A stretch of 64,000 bases of DNA from Nocardioides soli (GTDB lineage: Bacteria; Actinomycetota; Actinomycetes; Propionibacteriales; Nocardioidaceae). Position numbers and translations under genes: made by a program. The notes beneath the pieces were generated by a model. The model was given only the letters and a program-made list of their open reading frames with translations. It made no database searches and was not told the origin of the DNA. This document shows, piece by piece, positions 49,580-59,300 of the stretch (the stretch's first letter is position 1; each line of letters begins with the position of its first letter). Location of the stretch: positions 1,054,001 through 1,118,000 of the forward strand of contig NZ_JACHWR010000002.1 of NCBI RefSeq assembly GCF_014191495.1, written 5' to 3'.

Positions 49580-50358
49580 CGAGCCTGGATTCTCGGACCT
49601 CAGGACGGGCCGACGACCGACGTGCGGCGCCGCCGGCGGGTGGCCTGCCCGGTGCGGCTTCACTCTCGAAGGCTGTGTCGAAGGCTCCGCGCAGGTACGG
49701 GCAGATGCTGATCAGCTTCCTGGTCGTGATCGCGGCAGTGATCGCGGGTGGCTGGCTCTACGTCAACAAGGGCGGCGTGGCGGAGGTGCTGGTGGTGGCC
49801 CAGCCGATCCCGGTCGGGCATCCGATCACGGAAGACGACGTCCGCACGTCCAGGGATCCGCTGTTGGTCTCACGGAGCGTTTCCGGTGTCGACGGGGCGA
49901 TCTTGGTCTCCGATGTGGACTCGGTGTTCGGGCAGCGCACCACGGTCGCACTGTTGCCGGGTCAGGTGCTGACCGAGGACTCGCTGACCGGTGATCTGCT
50001 GCCGCAGGAGGGCAAGCGCCTGATCGCGGTGAACCTCCCGGCAGGTCGCGTTCCGGAGACCCTGGCTCCTGGTTCGGTGGTCGACGCGATCGCGGTGCCG
50101 CAGGAGGGCCAGGCGGGCGACCCGAAGGCTCTCGATGACCCGGTGGTGCTCTCGGCCGGCGCCACGGTGTACTCCTCGAAGACGTCGCCGGACGGCACGG
50201 TGGTGGTGACGATCCTGATTTCGGAGACCGATGCGAAGACGGTGGCGGCGTACGGCGCGGTGGGGCAGCTGACCCTGCTGCAGGCCCCGATCACCGAGGG
50301 TGATCCGGCTGACTCCGCCCCGCAGGACGATGGGACCACCACCGGGGGGCAGGGCTGA
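49576..50358 (+). CDS. SAF-domain protein (CpaB/RcpC-like)
   Basis: 260 aa. Cytoplasmic tail, one membrane helix (MLISFLVVIAAVIAGGWLY near 38-57), then a SAF domain: VLVVAQPIPVGHPITEDDVR, ALLPGQVLTEDSLTGD and AVNLPAGRVPETLAPGSVVD. CpaB/RcpC proteins assist Flp pilus assembly in the cell envelope. GTG 49576 overlaps the upstream stop; next gene starts on this stop (overlap of 1 bp). Confidence 0.85.
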   Translation: MTSLDSRTSGRADDRRAAPPAGGLPGAASLSKAVSKAPRRYGQMLISFLVVIAAVIAGGWLYVNKGGVAEVLVVAQPIPVGHPITEDDVRTSRDPLLVSRSVSGVDGAILVSDVDSVFGQRTTVALLPGQVLTEDSLTGDLLPQEGKRLIAVNLPAGRVPETLAPGSVVDAIAVPQEGQAGDPKALDDPVVLSAGATVYSSKTSPDGTVVVTILISETDAKTVAAYGAVGQLTLLQAPITEGDPADSAPQDDGTTTGGQG

Positions 50359-51194
50359 TGCTGATCGCTGTGTGCTGCGACCGTGGCGCCCCGGGGTCGA
50401 CGACGACGTCGTTGGCGCTGGGCGTCTCGACGCCGGAGCCGACGATCGTGGTCGAGGCTGACCCGTATGGCGGTGACCTCGCGCTGCGGTGTGTCGCACC
50501 CGGTGGCCATGGTGAGGCGTTCCCGCCGACTCCGACGGTGCTGACCTTGGCGACCGAGGCCCGTACGACGGTGACCCCCGGCCTGGCGGCCGGCAAGGCG
50601 CACGAGTTCACTGGGTCGACACGGGTCGTGCCGGGGCACTTCTCGGCCGAGCAGGCCGCAGGCGTGAAGAACTGGGCTCCGTTGGCGGAGGCGCTGCGCG
50701 CCTCCGCGTCGCGGGTGGTTGCCGATCTGGGGCGGATCCACTCCAGTTCGCCGACCATCCCGGTCGCGGCGGCCGCTGATGTGGTCGTGATGGTGACCCG
50801 CCCGGAGGTGGGTGCGGTGATGCACCTCAAGGACCGGCTGGAGCGGCTTGCTCCGGTGCTGGCGAACATCCGCAACGCACCGCCGGTGGTGGTGCCGGTG
50901 GTGGTGACGCCGAAGCGGTTCGCCGGGGCGGTGCTCGAGCACGTCGGTCGGATGCTGGCGCCGAGTAACGCCGCCGGCGTGATCGCCGGGATCGGCTGGA
51001 TCGCGCTGGACCCGACCGGGGTCGAGGCGATGCACGCCGGCCAGGTCGGCGGCAAGAAGAACGCGCGTACGCCGTTGCTGAAGTCTGCCGGCGTCCTCAA
51101 CGACCAGATCAACCAAGCCGCGGGTGTCGGGCCGTACGGCACGCCTGAGGCCGCACAGGTCGACGCGTATGCCGGCCACGGGGAAGAGGCGTGA
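50358..51194 (+). CDS. TadZ/CpaE-like ParA-family protein with degenerate P-loop
   Basis: 278 aa. MinD/ParA-type fold at the position where tadZ/cpaE lies in Tad operons. The P-loop reads RGAPGSTTTSLALG, lacking both the signature Lys and the GKT Lys, so ATP hydrolysis is doubtful, as in many TadZ proteins. EADPYGGDLALR is the switch-like strand; PEVGAVMHLKDRL follows. Probably localises the pilus machine at the membrane. Stop overlaps the next start (TGATG). Confidence 0.78.
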   Translation: MLIAVCCDRGAPGSTTTSLALGVSTPEPTIVVEADPYGGDLALRCVAPGGHGEAFPPTPTVLTLATEARTTVTPGLAAGKAHEFTGSTRVVPGHFSAEQAAGVKNWAPLAEALRASASRVVADLGRIHSSSPTIPVAAAADVVVMVTRPEVGAVMHLKDRLERLAPVLANIRNAPPVVVPVVVTPKRFAGAVLEHVGRMLAPSNAAGVIAGIGWIALDPTGVEAMHAGQVGGKKNARTPLLKSAGVLNDQINQAAGVGPYGTPEAAQVDAYAGHGEEA

Positions 51195-52690
51195 TGGAGA
51201 CCAACGGCCTCAGCTCGAACGGGCGCGGTGCGCCCGTGAACGGGATGCAGCTGAAGCAGCTCGTGCCGGTTGACCAGGTGCTGGTCAAGCGTCTCCAGTC
51301 CCGGGTGGGTGCTCGTCGCGGGAAGGCGTTGGAGGAGTTCCGCCGCAAAGGCCAGCCGATCCCGAAGGGGGAGGACGCTCGGCAGCACACCGAGGCACTG
51401 CTGGCCTCGGTGCTGGCCGAGTACGAGTCCGACCTGGTCGAGGACGGCCGCCCGCCGCTGGAGGAAGACGCCCGGGACCGGCTCGAGGCTGCGCTGAAGG
51501 CGCAGCTGTTCGGCGCGGGCAACCTCGACCAGCTGCTGGAGGATCCCGAGGTCGAGGACATCGTGATCAACAGCTGGCAGAGCGTGTTCGTCACCTACGC
51601 CGACGGCAGCAAGGCGCAGCTTCCGCCGGTGGCGTCCTCGGACAAGGAGCTCGAGGAGATCGTCAAGACCATCTCGGCTCACGACGGCCTGTCGACCCGG
51701 CCCTTCGACCTGATCAACTATCACGTCACCCTCAGGCTGCCCGACGGGTCACGTCTGCACGCGGTCCAGGGGGTGAGCGCGAACGGGTTGTCGATCTCGA
51801 TCCGCAAGCACCGCCACCTGAGGGCCACCTTGCTTCCGGTTCCCGGGCTGGCCGAGCGGGAGCGAGCCGCCGGCGTCCCGGCGTCGCTGTGCACGAAGGA
51901 CCTGCTGAGTGAGGGGACCGTTGACCATGACCTCGCCGCGTTCTTGTCGGCGCTGGTGAAGTCGCGTCAGAACCTCATGATCGCCGGGGCGGTGGGTGCG
52001 GGGAAGACCACGCTCCTGCGGGCGCTGGCCTCCGAGATCGACCCGATCGAGCGTCTGGTCACCGTGGAGCGGTCCATCGAGCTCGGCCTGCACGAGGACC
52101 CCGAGCGACACCCTGACATCGTGCCGCTCGAGGAGCGGCTGGCGAACGTCGAGGGGGAGGGCGCAGTCTCCCTGGCCGACCTGGTGCGCGACTCCCTGCG
52201 GATGAGCGCCTCTCGGGTGATCGTGGGCGAGGTCTTGGGTGATGAGGTCATCACGATGCTCAACGCCATGCAGCAGGGCAACGACGGTTCGCTAAGTACT
52301 ATCCACGCCAACTCATCGCGCGACGTCATTGCCAAGATCCAGACCTACGCGCTGCAGGCACAAGAGCGGCTGCCGTTCGAGGCCACCAACGGCCTGATCG
52401 CGAACGCACTGAACTTCATCGTGTTCCTTCGCCGGATCCGCACCGAGGACGGCGGTCAGCGCCGAATCATCGAGTCGATCCGTGAGGTCGCCGGGCGTGA
52501 TGAGGACGGCGTGAAGACGACCGAGCTGTGGAAGTACAACAAGGCCACCGGCCGTACCGAGTTCACCCGTAAGGCGATCATCCGCGAGGAGGCGCTCCTC
52601 GATGTCGGATGGGACCCCGACGGCGCGACGGACCTGAACAGGTTCGCCGAGCCGACCGGCACCAACGGCGATGAGGGGTGGCAAATCTGA
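51194..52690 (+). CDS. tadA: Tad pilus secretion ATPase TadA (CpaF)
   Basis: 498 aa. Type II/IV secretion ATPase: ALKAQLFGAGNLDQLLEDPE leader domain, Walker A GAVGAGKTTLLRAL near residue 258, Asp/Glu box region, Walker B VIVGEVLGDEVITMLNAMQQ, and GNDGSLSTIHANSS. Powers Flp pilin assembly at the inner face of the membrane. ATG 51194 preferred to GTG 51191 for spacing to GGGAAGAGG. Downstream tadB starts inside its stop codon. Confidence 0.92.
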   Translation: METNGLSSNGRGAPVNGMQLKQLVPVDQVLVKRLQSRVGARRGKALEEFRRKGQPIPKGEDARQHTEALLASVLAEYESDLVEDGRPPLEEDARDRLEAALKAQLFGAGNLDQLLEDPEVEDIVINSWQSVFVTYADGSKAQLPPVASSDKELEEIVKTISAHDGLSTRPFDLINYHVTLRLPDGSRLHAVQGVSANGLSISIRKHRHLRATLLPVPGLAERERAAGVPASLCTKDLLSEGTVDHDLAAFLSALVKSRQNLMIAGAVGAGKTTLLRALASEIDPIERLVTVERSIELGLHEDPERHPDIVPLEERLANVEGEGAVSLADLVRDSLRMSASRVIVGEVLGDEVITMLNAMQQGNDGSLSTIHANSSRDVIAKIQTYALQAQERLPFEATNGLIANALNFIVFLRRIRTEDGGQRRIIESIREVAGRDEDGVKTTELWKYNKATGRTEFTRKAIIREEALLDVGWDPDGATDLNRFAEPTGTNGDEGWQI

Positions 52691-53565
52691 TGACCTCCTT
52701 CGTCGCCTGCATCCTGGCGGTATGCCTCGGCATCATCGGGGTGATCCGCGCCTCCCACGGCAAGAACCTGCTCCCGGCCCGGGTTACCACCGCCCGACGT
52801 AAGGTGGCCGACCCCCAGCAGACCGCCCGGCAGGGCACGATCGCGCTGATCGTCGGCGTCGCAGTCGGGATCTTGACCCGCTGGCCGGTGGCCGGCCTGA
52901 TGGCGGTCGCCGTGGTGATCTTGTGGCCGAAGTTGGCGCGGTCGGGTGCGGTCGAGAAGCACAGCGTCGCCAAGATCGAGGCGATCGCGAACTGGACCGA
53001 GTCGCTACGCGATGCCGCAGCATCCGAGTCGGGGTTGGAGCAGGCGCTGCCGGCAACCCTGGACGGTGCGCCGGCGCTGCTGCGCCGACCGTTGCGGAAC
53101 CTAGTCAACGCCCTGGACCTGCGTACGCCGCTGCCGGTCGCATTGGCGCACTTCGCCGACGAGGTCGACGACCGCGGCGCCGACAAGGTCGTGATCGCCC
53201 TCTCGCTGACCGCCCAGCAGCGCGCCGGAAGCCTCAAGCGGGTCCTCACGACCCTGGCCGCCAACACTCGCGCCGAGTTAGAGATGCGCCGCAAGGTGCT
53301 CACCGAGCGCAACGGGGTACGACGTCAGTCCAACCAGGTCGCTCTCGGCCTGCTCGCCGTGGCAGGCCTGCAGGCAGTCTTCCTGCGCGGCTGGGTCGAG
53401 CCCTACAGCACGGTGTACGGGCAGATGGTCCTCGCTGTGCTGGCCGCGGTCTACGTGGGCCTGCTCGTCCGGCTCCAGCGTCTGGCCGAACCCGAGCCGC
53501 ACCCCAGATTCCTGTCCGGGGCGGAGGCTCTGGCGCAGGCCACGGGACGCGAGGTGGCCTGGTGA
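52690..53565 (+). CDS. tadB: Tad pilus inner-membrane platform protein TadB
   Basis: 291 aa. Three to five membrane helices (first at residues 3-22, a pair at 50-80, two near the C-terminus) and a cytoplasmic GspF/T2SF helical domain between (WTESLRDAAASESGLEQALP, then DLRTPLPVALAHFADEVDD). ATG 52690 overlaps the tadA stop (TGATG); the stop overlaps the tadC start (GTGA). Confidence 0.88.
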   Translation: MTSFVACILAVCLGIIGVIRASHGKNLLPARVTTARRKVADPQQTARQGTIALIVGVAVGILTRWPVAGLMAVAVVILWPKLARSGAVEKHSVAKIEAIANWTESLRDAAASESGLEQALPATLDGAPALLRRPLRNLVNALDLRTPLPVALAHFADEVDDRGADKVVIALSLTAQQRAGSLKRVLTTLAANTRAELEMRRKVLTERNGVRRQSNQVALGLLAVAGLQAVFLRGWVEPYSTVYGQMVLAVLAAVYVGLLVRLQRLAEPEPHPRFLSGAEALAQATGREVAW

Positions 53566-54470
53566 TTCCGATGCTGGTCGTTTCGGCGGTGGCGGGCGTG
53601 GGGCTGCTGCGGCTGTACCGGCTGGCGTTCCCCGCCGCGCCGCCGCTGGCCGACCAGGCGGCACGGTGGGAGCGGGCACGCGCCCGGGCCGGCCGCCGCG
53701 CCCGGTTGGACATCGCCCCCGAGGACCAGACCTGGTCGAAGCGGGCCGCGGAGTGGTTCGCCGAGAATCTGCGAACGCGCCGACCCGACGACATGCAGAC
53801 CTACGAGCGTGACCTCGCGGTCACGGGTCAGCCGATGGAGGAGTGGCTGGCCAAGTTGCTGGTGTGGTTCCTGATCGGACTGCTCGGCCCTATCGCCCTG
53901 GTCCTGCTGGGCAACGCCGCCGGCCTCGGGATCCCGATGCTTGCTGCTCCCGCACTGGGTCTCGTGGGTGCCGTTGTCGCGGTGATCGGCGAGGTCAGGG
54001 AACTACGGGAGAACGCTGCGAAGCGACGCGCCGAACTGTGCGACGCGCTGTCAGACTTCCTCGACCTGGTCGTGATGTCGATGGAGGGCGGCCGCAGCCA
54101 CGCCGACGCGCTGCCCACCGTCGCGCAGATCGGCACCGGCTGGGCCTTCCACGCCCTCTACGACGCGATCGACAACGCCCGACCCAACGGCATGACCCCG
54201 TGGGAGGCACTGGGCGAGGTCGGTGAGCGATTCGGCGTCGTCGAGCTCCTCGATCTGCGGGCATCGCTGAACCTGGCTCAGGACGAGGGCTCCAGCATCC
54301 GCAACACCCTCATCGCCCGCGCCCAGTCGATGCGCGATGCCCGCCTCGCCGATGCCCACGCCCGCGCGAACAAGTCCACCGACGCGATGCGCAACAACCT
54401 GATGGTCATGGCGCTGGTGGCCGCCGCCTACGTGATCCTCGCCCGCGTCCTGTTCCTGTTCACCGCCTAA
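53562..54470 (+). CDS. tadC: Tad pilus inner-membrane platform protein TadC
   Basis: 302 aa. GspF/T2SF domain: DALSDFLDLVVMSMEGGRSH, ALGEVGERFGVVELLDLRAS, with helices near 1-18, 100-145 and at the C-terminus (NNLMVMALVAAAYVILARVL). Partner of TadB in the pilus platform. GTG 53562 overlaps tadB. The Flp pilin gene starts 36 bp downstream with AAGAAGGGAA. Confidence 0.88.
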   Translation: MIPMLVVSAVAGVGLLRLYRLAFPAAPPLADQAARWERARARAGRRARLDIAPEDQTWSKRAAEWFAENLRTRRPDDMQTYERDLAVTGQPMEEWLAKLLVWFLIGLLGPIALVLLGNAAGLGIPMLAAPALGLVGAVVAVIGEVRELRENAAKRRAELCDALSDFLDLVVMSMEGGRSHADALPTVAQIGTGWAFHALYDAIDNARPNGMTPWEALGEVGERFGVVELLDLRASLNLAQDEGSSIRNTLIARAQSMRDARLADAHARANKSTDAMRNNLMVMALVAAAYVILARVLFLFTA

Positions 54471-54506
54471 CCCAAACGTTCACTCCTTGAAGAAGGGAAC
54501 CACCTC

Positions 54507-54704
54507 ATGAACGAGTTCACCCAACTGCAGATGGTGCTCGAGTACTGGCGCTCCCGCTGGAAGGTCGCCCAGCGAGACGAGCGCGGAGCCTCGGCACCGG
54601 AGTACCTGGTGCTGCTGCTCGGCATCCTGGCGATCGCGGCGCTGGCGATCATCGCGGTGCGCACCTTCGTCACCAACAAGGGCAACGAGCTCAACGGCAA
54701 GTAG
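54507..54704 (+). CDS. Flp-type pilin
   Basis: 65 aa. Short basic leader ending RDERG, then ASAPEYLVLLLGILAIAALA: a type IVb prepilin with cleavage after Gly and Glu at +5. Size and position after tadC match Flp major pilin. The ribosome site AGAAGGGAA is strong, consistent with high expression. The same DERG junction recurs in the three following genes. Confidence 0.88.
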   Translation: MNEFTQLQMVLEYWRSRWKVAQRDERGASAPEYLVLLLGILAIAALAIIAVRTFVTNKGNELNGK

Positions 54705-54754
54705 GGCCGCAAAGCCACCCTGCTACTGGACACCGCCGAACGAGAAGACCAGCC

Positions 54755-55168
54755 ATGACCATCCCGAAGCGCCTCCGGCCCCTGTGGGGCCTGCTGCCGC
54801 GCCGCCGCGACGAGCGCGGCATCGCGGCCCCGGAGTTCGTGGTCGTCATGCCGCTGGTGATGCTGATCCTCCTGATGCTGGTGCAGTGGTCGGTGCAGCT
54901 GTACAACGACCGGATCGTGCACGCCGCGGCCCGTGAGGCAGCGGTCGACGCCGCCTCCTGGGAAGGCACCGAAGACGCAGGCAGGCAGACCGCCAACGAG
55001 TACCTGGCCGACTCCGGCAGCGACCTGTCCAACACCAGCGTCAAGATCAAGGTGGGGGCGACCGAGGTCACCGTCACCGTCTCCGGCGAGGTGATGACTC
55101 TCTTGCCCGGCTTCACCAAGCGGGTCTCCGCCACTGCCACCGTGCCAAGGGAGAGGTTCGCAGAATGA
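54755..55168 (+). CDS. TadE-like pseudopilin
   Basis: 137 aa. Leader ...RRRDERG, then IAAPEFVVVMPLVMLILLML with Glu at +5, as in TadE/TadF. The periplasmic-side part has HAAAREAAVDAASWEGTED and a beta-rich end with VSATATVPRERF. Minor pilin or assembly factor of the Tad machine. Overlaps the next gene by 4 bp. Confidence 0.85.
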   Translation: MTIPKRLRPLWGLLPRRRDERGIAAPEFVVVMPLVMLILLMLVQWSVQLYNDRIVHAAAREAAVDAASWEGTEDAGRQTANEYLADSGSDLSNTSVKIKVGATEVTVTVSGEVMTLLPGFTKRVSATATVPRERFAE

Positions 55169-55881
55169 CCCGGCCGACGAGCGCGACAGCAGACTGGCGA
55201 GACGCCATCGATTCCTTCAGCCACGACGGCCCCGGCGGCGATGAAGTGCTCGCAGCCCAGCATCCGGACCTGATGGCGGCCCTCCAGGAGCTGACGCCCG
55301 ACGACGAGCCGCTGAAGATCGGCGGGGAGAGCGTCACCCGCCAGACAGATGGGTCTTGGCGCGTCGGACGTGACAGGAACCTTGCCTCGCCGTGGGTCGT
55401 GGTCCAGTCGCTCCGTTCCTCCCGCCACCGCTACCCGCGCCACGGCCGTTCCTGGCGAGGGCGTCTTCGCGCACCCCGGGACGAGCGCGGCTACGCTGCC
55501 GTCGAGCTGCTGGCGATGACGACCGTGCTGGTCGGCTTCATCACCGTCGTCGTCGGCGGCGGCCGGATCGTCGACTCGAACAGCCAGGTTGATGACGCTG
55601 CCTACGCGGCCGCGCGGGCAGCATCCCTGGAATCGAGCTTCGATGCCGGACAGATCGCCGGCCGAGACGCTGCGGAGGATGCGCTGGCAGATCGGGGCAA
55701 GGCCTGCACCCGCTTGACCGTGTCGTTCGCGGGAACCGACTTCCGCACCTCGGGCCACGTGAGGGTCGAGGTCACCTGCCACGCGAACCTGAGCGACGTC
55801 GTCGGGTTCGGCCTGCCTGGCGCCAAGGACTTCACCAGCACGGCCGTGGTCCCCATCGAGCAGTACCGGCGGCTCCCATGA
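55165..55881 (+). CDS. TadE-family protein with long N-terminal extension
   Basis: 238 aa. An unusual ~105-residue hydrophilic extension (DWRDAIDSFSHDGPGGDEVL, GGESVTRQTDGSWRVGRD) precedes the leader RDERG and YAAVELLAMTTVLVGFITVV (Glu at +5). The C-terminal part is like other TadE proteins, with two cysteines that could pair. The extension would be removed by a prepilin peptidase. Overlaps neighbours on both sides. Confidence 0.8.
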   Translation: MTRPTSATADWRDAIDSFSHDGPGGDEVLAAQHPDLMAALQELTPDDEPLKIGGESVTRQTDGSWRVGRDRNLASPWVVVQSLRSSRHRYPRHGRSWRGRLRAPRDERGYAAVELLAMTTVLVGFITVVVGGGRIVDSNSQVDDAAYAAARAASLESSFDAGQIAGRDAAEDALADRGKACTRLTVSFAGTDFRTSGHVRVEVTCHANLSDVVGFGLPGAKDFTSTAVVPIEQYRRLP

Positions 55882-56303
55882 TTTCGCGGCTGATCCGACG
55901 GCTGCGGCGTCGGCGCGATGAGCGGGGTGTGGTCTCTACGTGGACGATCCTCATGGCCTCGGGGGTGTTCCTGGTGCTGCTTGGCCTGGTCTATGACGGC
56001 GGCAACGCCATGAATCAGCGGATCGCGGCCCACCGCGCCGCGGAGCAGGCCGCTCGTGCGGCCGCCGACGAGATGCGCGGCGTCCGTGACGGCACCGAAG
56101 GAATCAACCAGGCGACCGCGACGGCCCGCGCCAACCAGATCCTGCAGCAGGCCGGCTGGAGCGGCACCGTGAACATCGACGGCCTCGACGTCACGGTGAG
56201 GGTGACCGGTAAATCGGACAACGCGTTCCTCAACGTCCTCGGCTTCACAAGCTTCCCGGTCGACGAGACCGGCACCGCAACGTCCATCACGGGCCCGAAC
56301 TAG
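55878..56303 (+). CDS. TadG-like pilus assembly protein
   Basis: 141 aa. Leader ...RRRDERG, then VVSTWTILMASGVFLVLLGL; unlike its neighbours it has Trp, not Glu, at +5, as in Tad/TadG N-terminal modules. Followed by DGGNAMNQRIAAHRAAEQAA and a beta-rich end. It is short for TadG, lacking the large C-terminal domain. ATG 55878 overlaps the upstream stop. Confidence 0.8.
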   Translation: MISRLIRRLRRRRDERGVVSTWTILMASGVFLVLLGLVYDGGNAMNQRIAAHRAAEQAARAAADEMRGVRDGTEGINQATATARANQILQQAGWSGTVNIDGLDVTVRVTGKSDNAFLNVLGFTSFPVDETGTATSITGPN

Positions 56304-56328
56304 GTTCCCGGGAGAGAGAAGAAACATC

Positions 56329-59300
56329 ATGCTGGGATTGGTCAAGCGACTCGGAGCCCTCGCACTGCTGCTGGGCCTCCTCGTCGGGTTTCCTGCCCTG
56401 CTGCTCGCGGCTGTGGGCAACCCGTGGCCCGACGGGGGGTTGAACGAGCTGTCGCTCATGAGCAACTCGGCCGTGCTCGGGATCGTCTCGCTGGTGGGCT
56501 GGTTCGTGTGGGCACAGCTGCTGCTGTGCACCCTGTGGGAGATCCCGCCCGCATTGCGCCACGAGACCGAGGGGGCCTCGAGGCTGCCGATCGCGGTCGG
56601 TGGCCAGCAGAGGTTCATCCGGGTGCTGGTCCACACCGTGCTCGCGGTCGGAGTCACCTCGACGACGCTGCTCGGTTCGCACACAGCCACCTCTGAGGCT
56701 GCCCCGGCCACACGGCTGCCTGTCACCCATGTGGCGCACGAGGCTCCGGCCGTGAACCCGGAGACCAGTCCCGCCGCCTCGCCGGTCACGTCCGCCCCGG
56801 ACACCACCCAGGGCCACCGGGCCGACCCTCCGAGGATCGTTACCGACAAGGGCGACACCTTGTGGGGCCTGGCCGAGAAGCACTTGGGCGACGGGTTCCG
56901 CTGGCAGGAGATCGCGGACCTGAACCAGGGGCGGGGCATGGCCGACGGACGCACCTTCAACAACCCGCGCAGCATTGAGCCTGGCTGGGAGCTGCTGCTG
57001 CCCGCCGATGCGACCAACCTGCCCGGCGACCAGGCCCCCGAGTCCGAGCACGTCGTCGCGCCTGGTGAAACGCTGACCGGGATTACCGAGGAGGCCACTG
57101 GTTCCTCCGACAACTGGCAGGCGCTGTACGAGGCCAACAAGGACGTGATCGGCAGCGACCCTGACCTGATCCACCCCGGGCAGGTCCTCGTTCTGCCGGG
57201 CACTGGTGACGTCGACCCGGGCACGGACCGGGCGCCGCAGCGAGAGCGCGAGCACGTGCCCGGCAAGTCCACCAGCGGCCAGGACGAGCAGGCGGACGAC
57301 ACGGGGGCCGACGGATCCTCGGGAGCCGACGACGCGGCTGGGCAGGACGAACAGCAGACGCCCGCGGAGCCGGCTATCCCGATCGCACCGTCGCAGGAAT
57401 CGGCTCAGGAGGCCCCGGGCAGTACGGAGCAGATGCCGGCCGCAGCCGACGGTGCGGAGGAGGCCAGCGACGAGGGCGGGATCACGGGCCTGCGGGCGCT
57501 GCTGGCCACCGCCGCGTGTCTGTCGGTCGGAGCCCTGGGGCTGGTGGCGGCCAACCGGCGGCGCCAGTTCCGTCGCCGCAGGATCGGTCGCACGATTGCC
57601 TCGACGCCCGACGAGCTCGTGGAGGTGGAGCAGGCGATCATCGAGCACGGCTCCGAGGCGCAGGAAGATGTCGCGTTCCTCGACCGGGCGCTTCGGCACG
57701 TGGCCGGGGCCTGCAAGGTGGCCGGCAGCCGGCTTCCCCAGCTGGGCGCCGCCGTGTTGGGCGATGAGGACCTGACGCTGCTCTTTACCCACCCCGCGCC
57801 CGGGGAGGTGCCGGAGGGCTGGACGGCGACCGATGACGCCCGCGCCTGGATGCTGCCGCGCTGGACCTTCCTCGAGGAGGACCTCGAGAGCCAGCCGGCC
57901 CCGTACCCGGCGCTGGTGAGCATCGGGCAGGACGAGGGCGGTCGTACCTGGCTGCTTGACCTGGAGACGCTGGGCATGTGCGGGATCGGCGGCGATCCCG
58001 AGCAGGTGGCTGACCTGGCGCGGTTCATGGTGGCCGAGCTGGCGGTCAACGCATGGTCGGAGGGCAGTGAGGTGCTGGTGGCCGACCACTTCGGCGCCGA
58101 GACGATCGGTCTCAACCCCGCCCGTCTGCGGCAGGTCCAGCGCAGCGACGCCCTGGCCCGGGCCGCGGTGCTGACCGGTGAGATGGGCGAGGTCGAGCAG
58201 AACCTGGATGCTGACGTGTTGACTCGTCGCCGAGACGGGCTGCTGCTGGACAGCACCAACCCGGTGGTGGTCGTGGTGTCCTCCCGCCCTGAGGGCGAGT
58301 TCGTCGCCGACATCCAGGATCGGGACCGCTCCCGGGTCGTGGTCGTGCACGGTGATGAGGAGTCGCCGGCCGTCGAGCTGACCGGCGATGGGATGGCGTT
58401 CCTGCCGATGTGGGGCATCAGCGTCAAGGCCTCCACGCTGCCGAGATCCGACGCGGAGGCCATGGCGGCGCTAATGGCCTCGACCCGCAACCTCGAGGAC
58501 CAGCCGGTCCCGGCCGCCCAGTCCGACGAAGGGCCGTTGGGCAAGTACGCCCGGGCCGACGGGTCGCTGCGGGAGGAGTACACCGAGCCGCGCCGCACAG
58601 CGGGCAACGACCCATCCTCGATGCTCCCCGATGCCGACGAGGTCTACCTGGCCACCGCGGCTACGACCGCCGAGGACCTCGCCGCGGCCGCGCCGAGTGT
58701 TCCCGAGGAGGTCCGCGCTGAAATCGCGGCACTCGATCCGACGCTGGACCAAGACGTCGCTGACTGGTTCGACGAGTCTTCGCCGCGGCCCAAGGTGCAC
58801 CTGCTCGGGCCGGTCGCGGTGACCGCCCTCAACGGTGGCGACCCCGCGTCGATCGACAACGCGGGAGGCACGGTCTCCTTCATCGCCTACCTGGCCGTTC
58901 AAGACCAAGGGGTCACCGGGGAGCGTGCCGCCGTAGCGTGCGGATGGAAGACGCAGAAGACGGTTCAGAACCGTGCCACCAACGCCCGCTTCCTGTTGGG
59001 CACCCGGCCCGACGGGAGCGACTGGCTGCCGGACGCAAGCATGAGCGCTGGCGCTCAGCTGGGCAGCAGCCCCACCTACGAGCTGGTGCGGGGGACCGGC
59101 GGGGTCCTCAACAGTGCGGACTTGTTCGTTCGGCTCAAGCACCGCGCCGAGCGCCGTGGTGACGACGGCTGCGAGGAGGACCTCGTGACCGCGCTGTCGT
59201 TGGTGACTGGTGCCCCGTTCGAGGCGGCCACCGAGCACCGGTTCAAGTGGCTGTTCAAGCCGGGGCAGCAGCGGTGGGACGAGATCCTGGTGGGAGCCAT

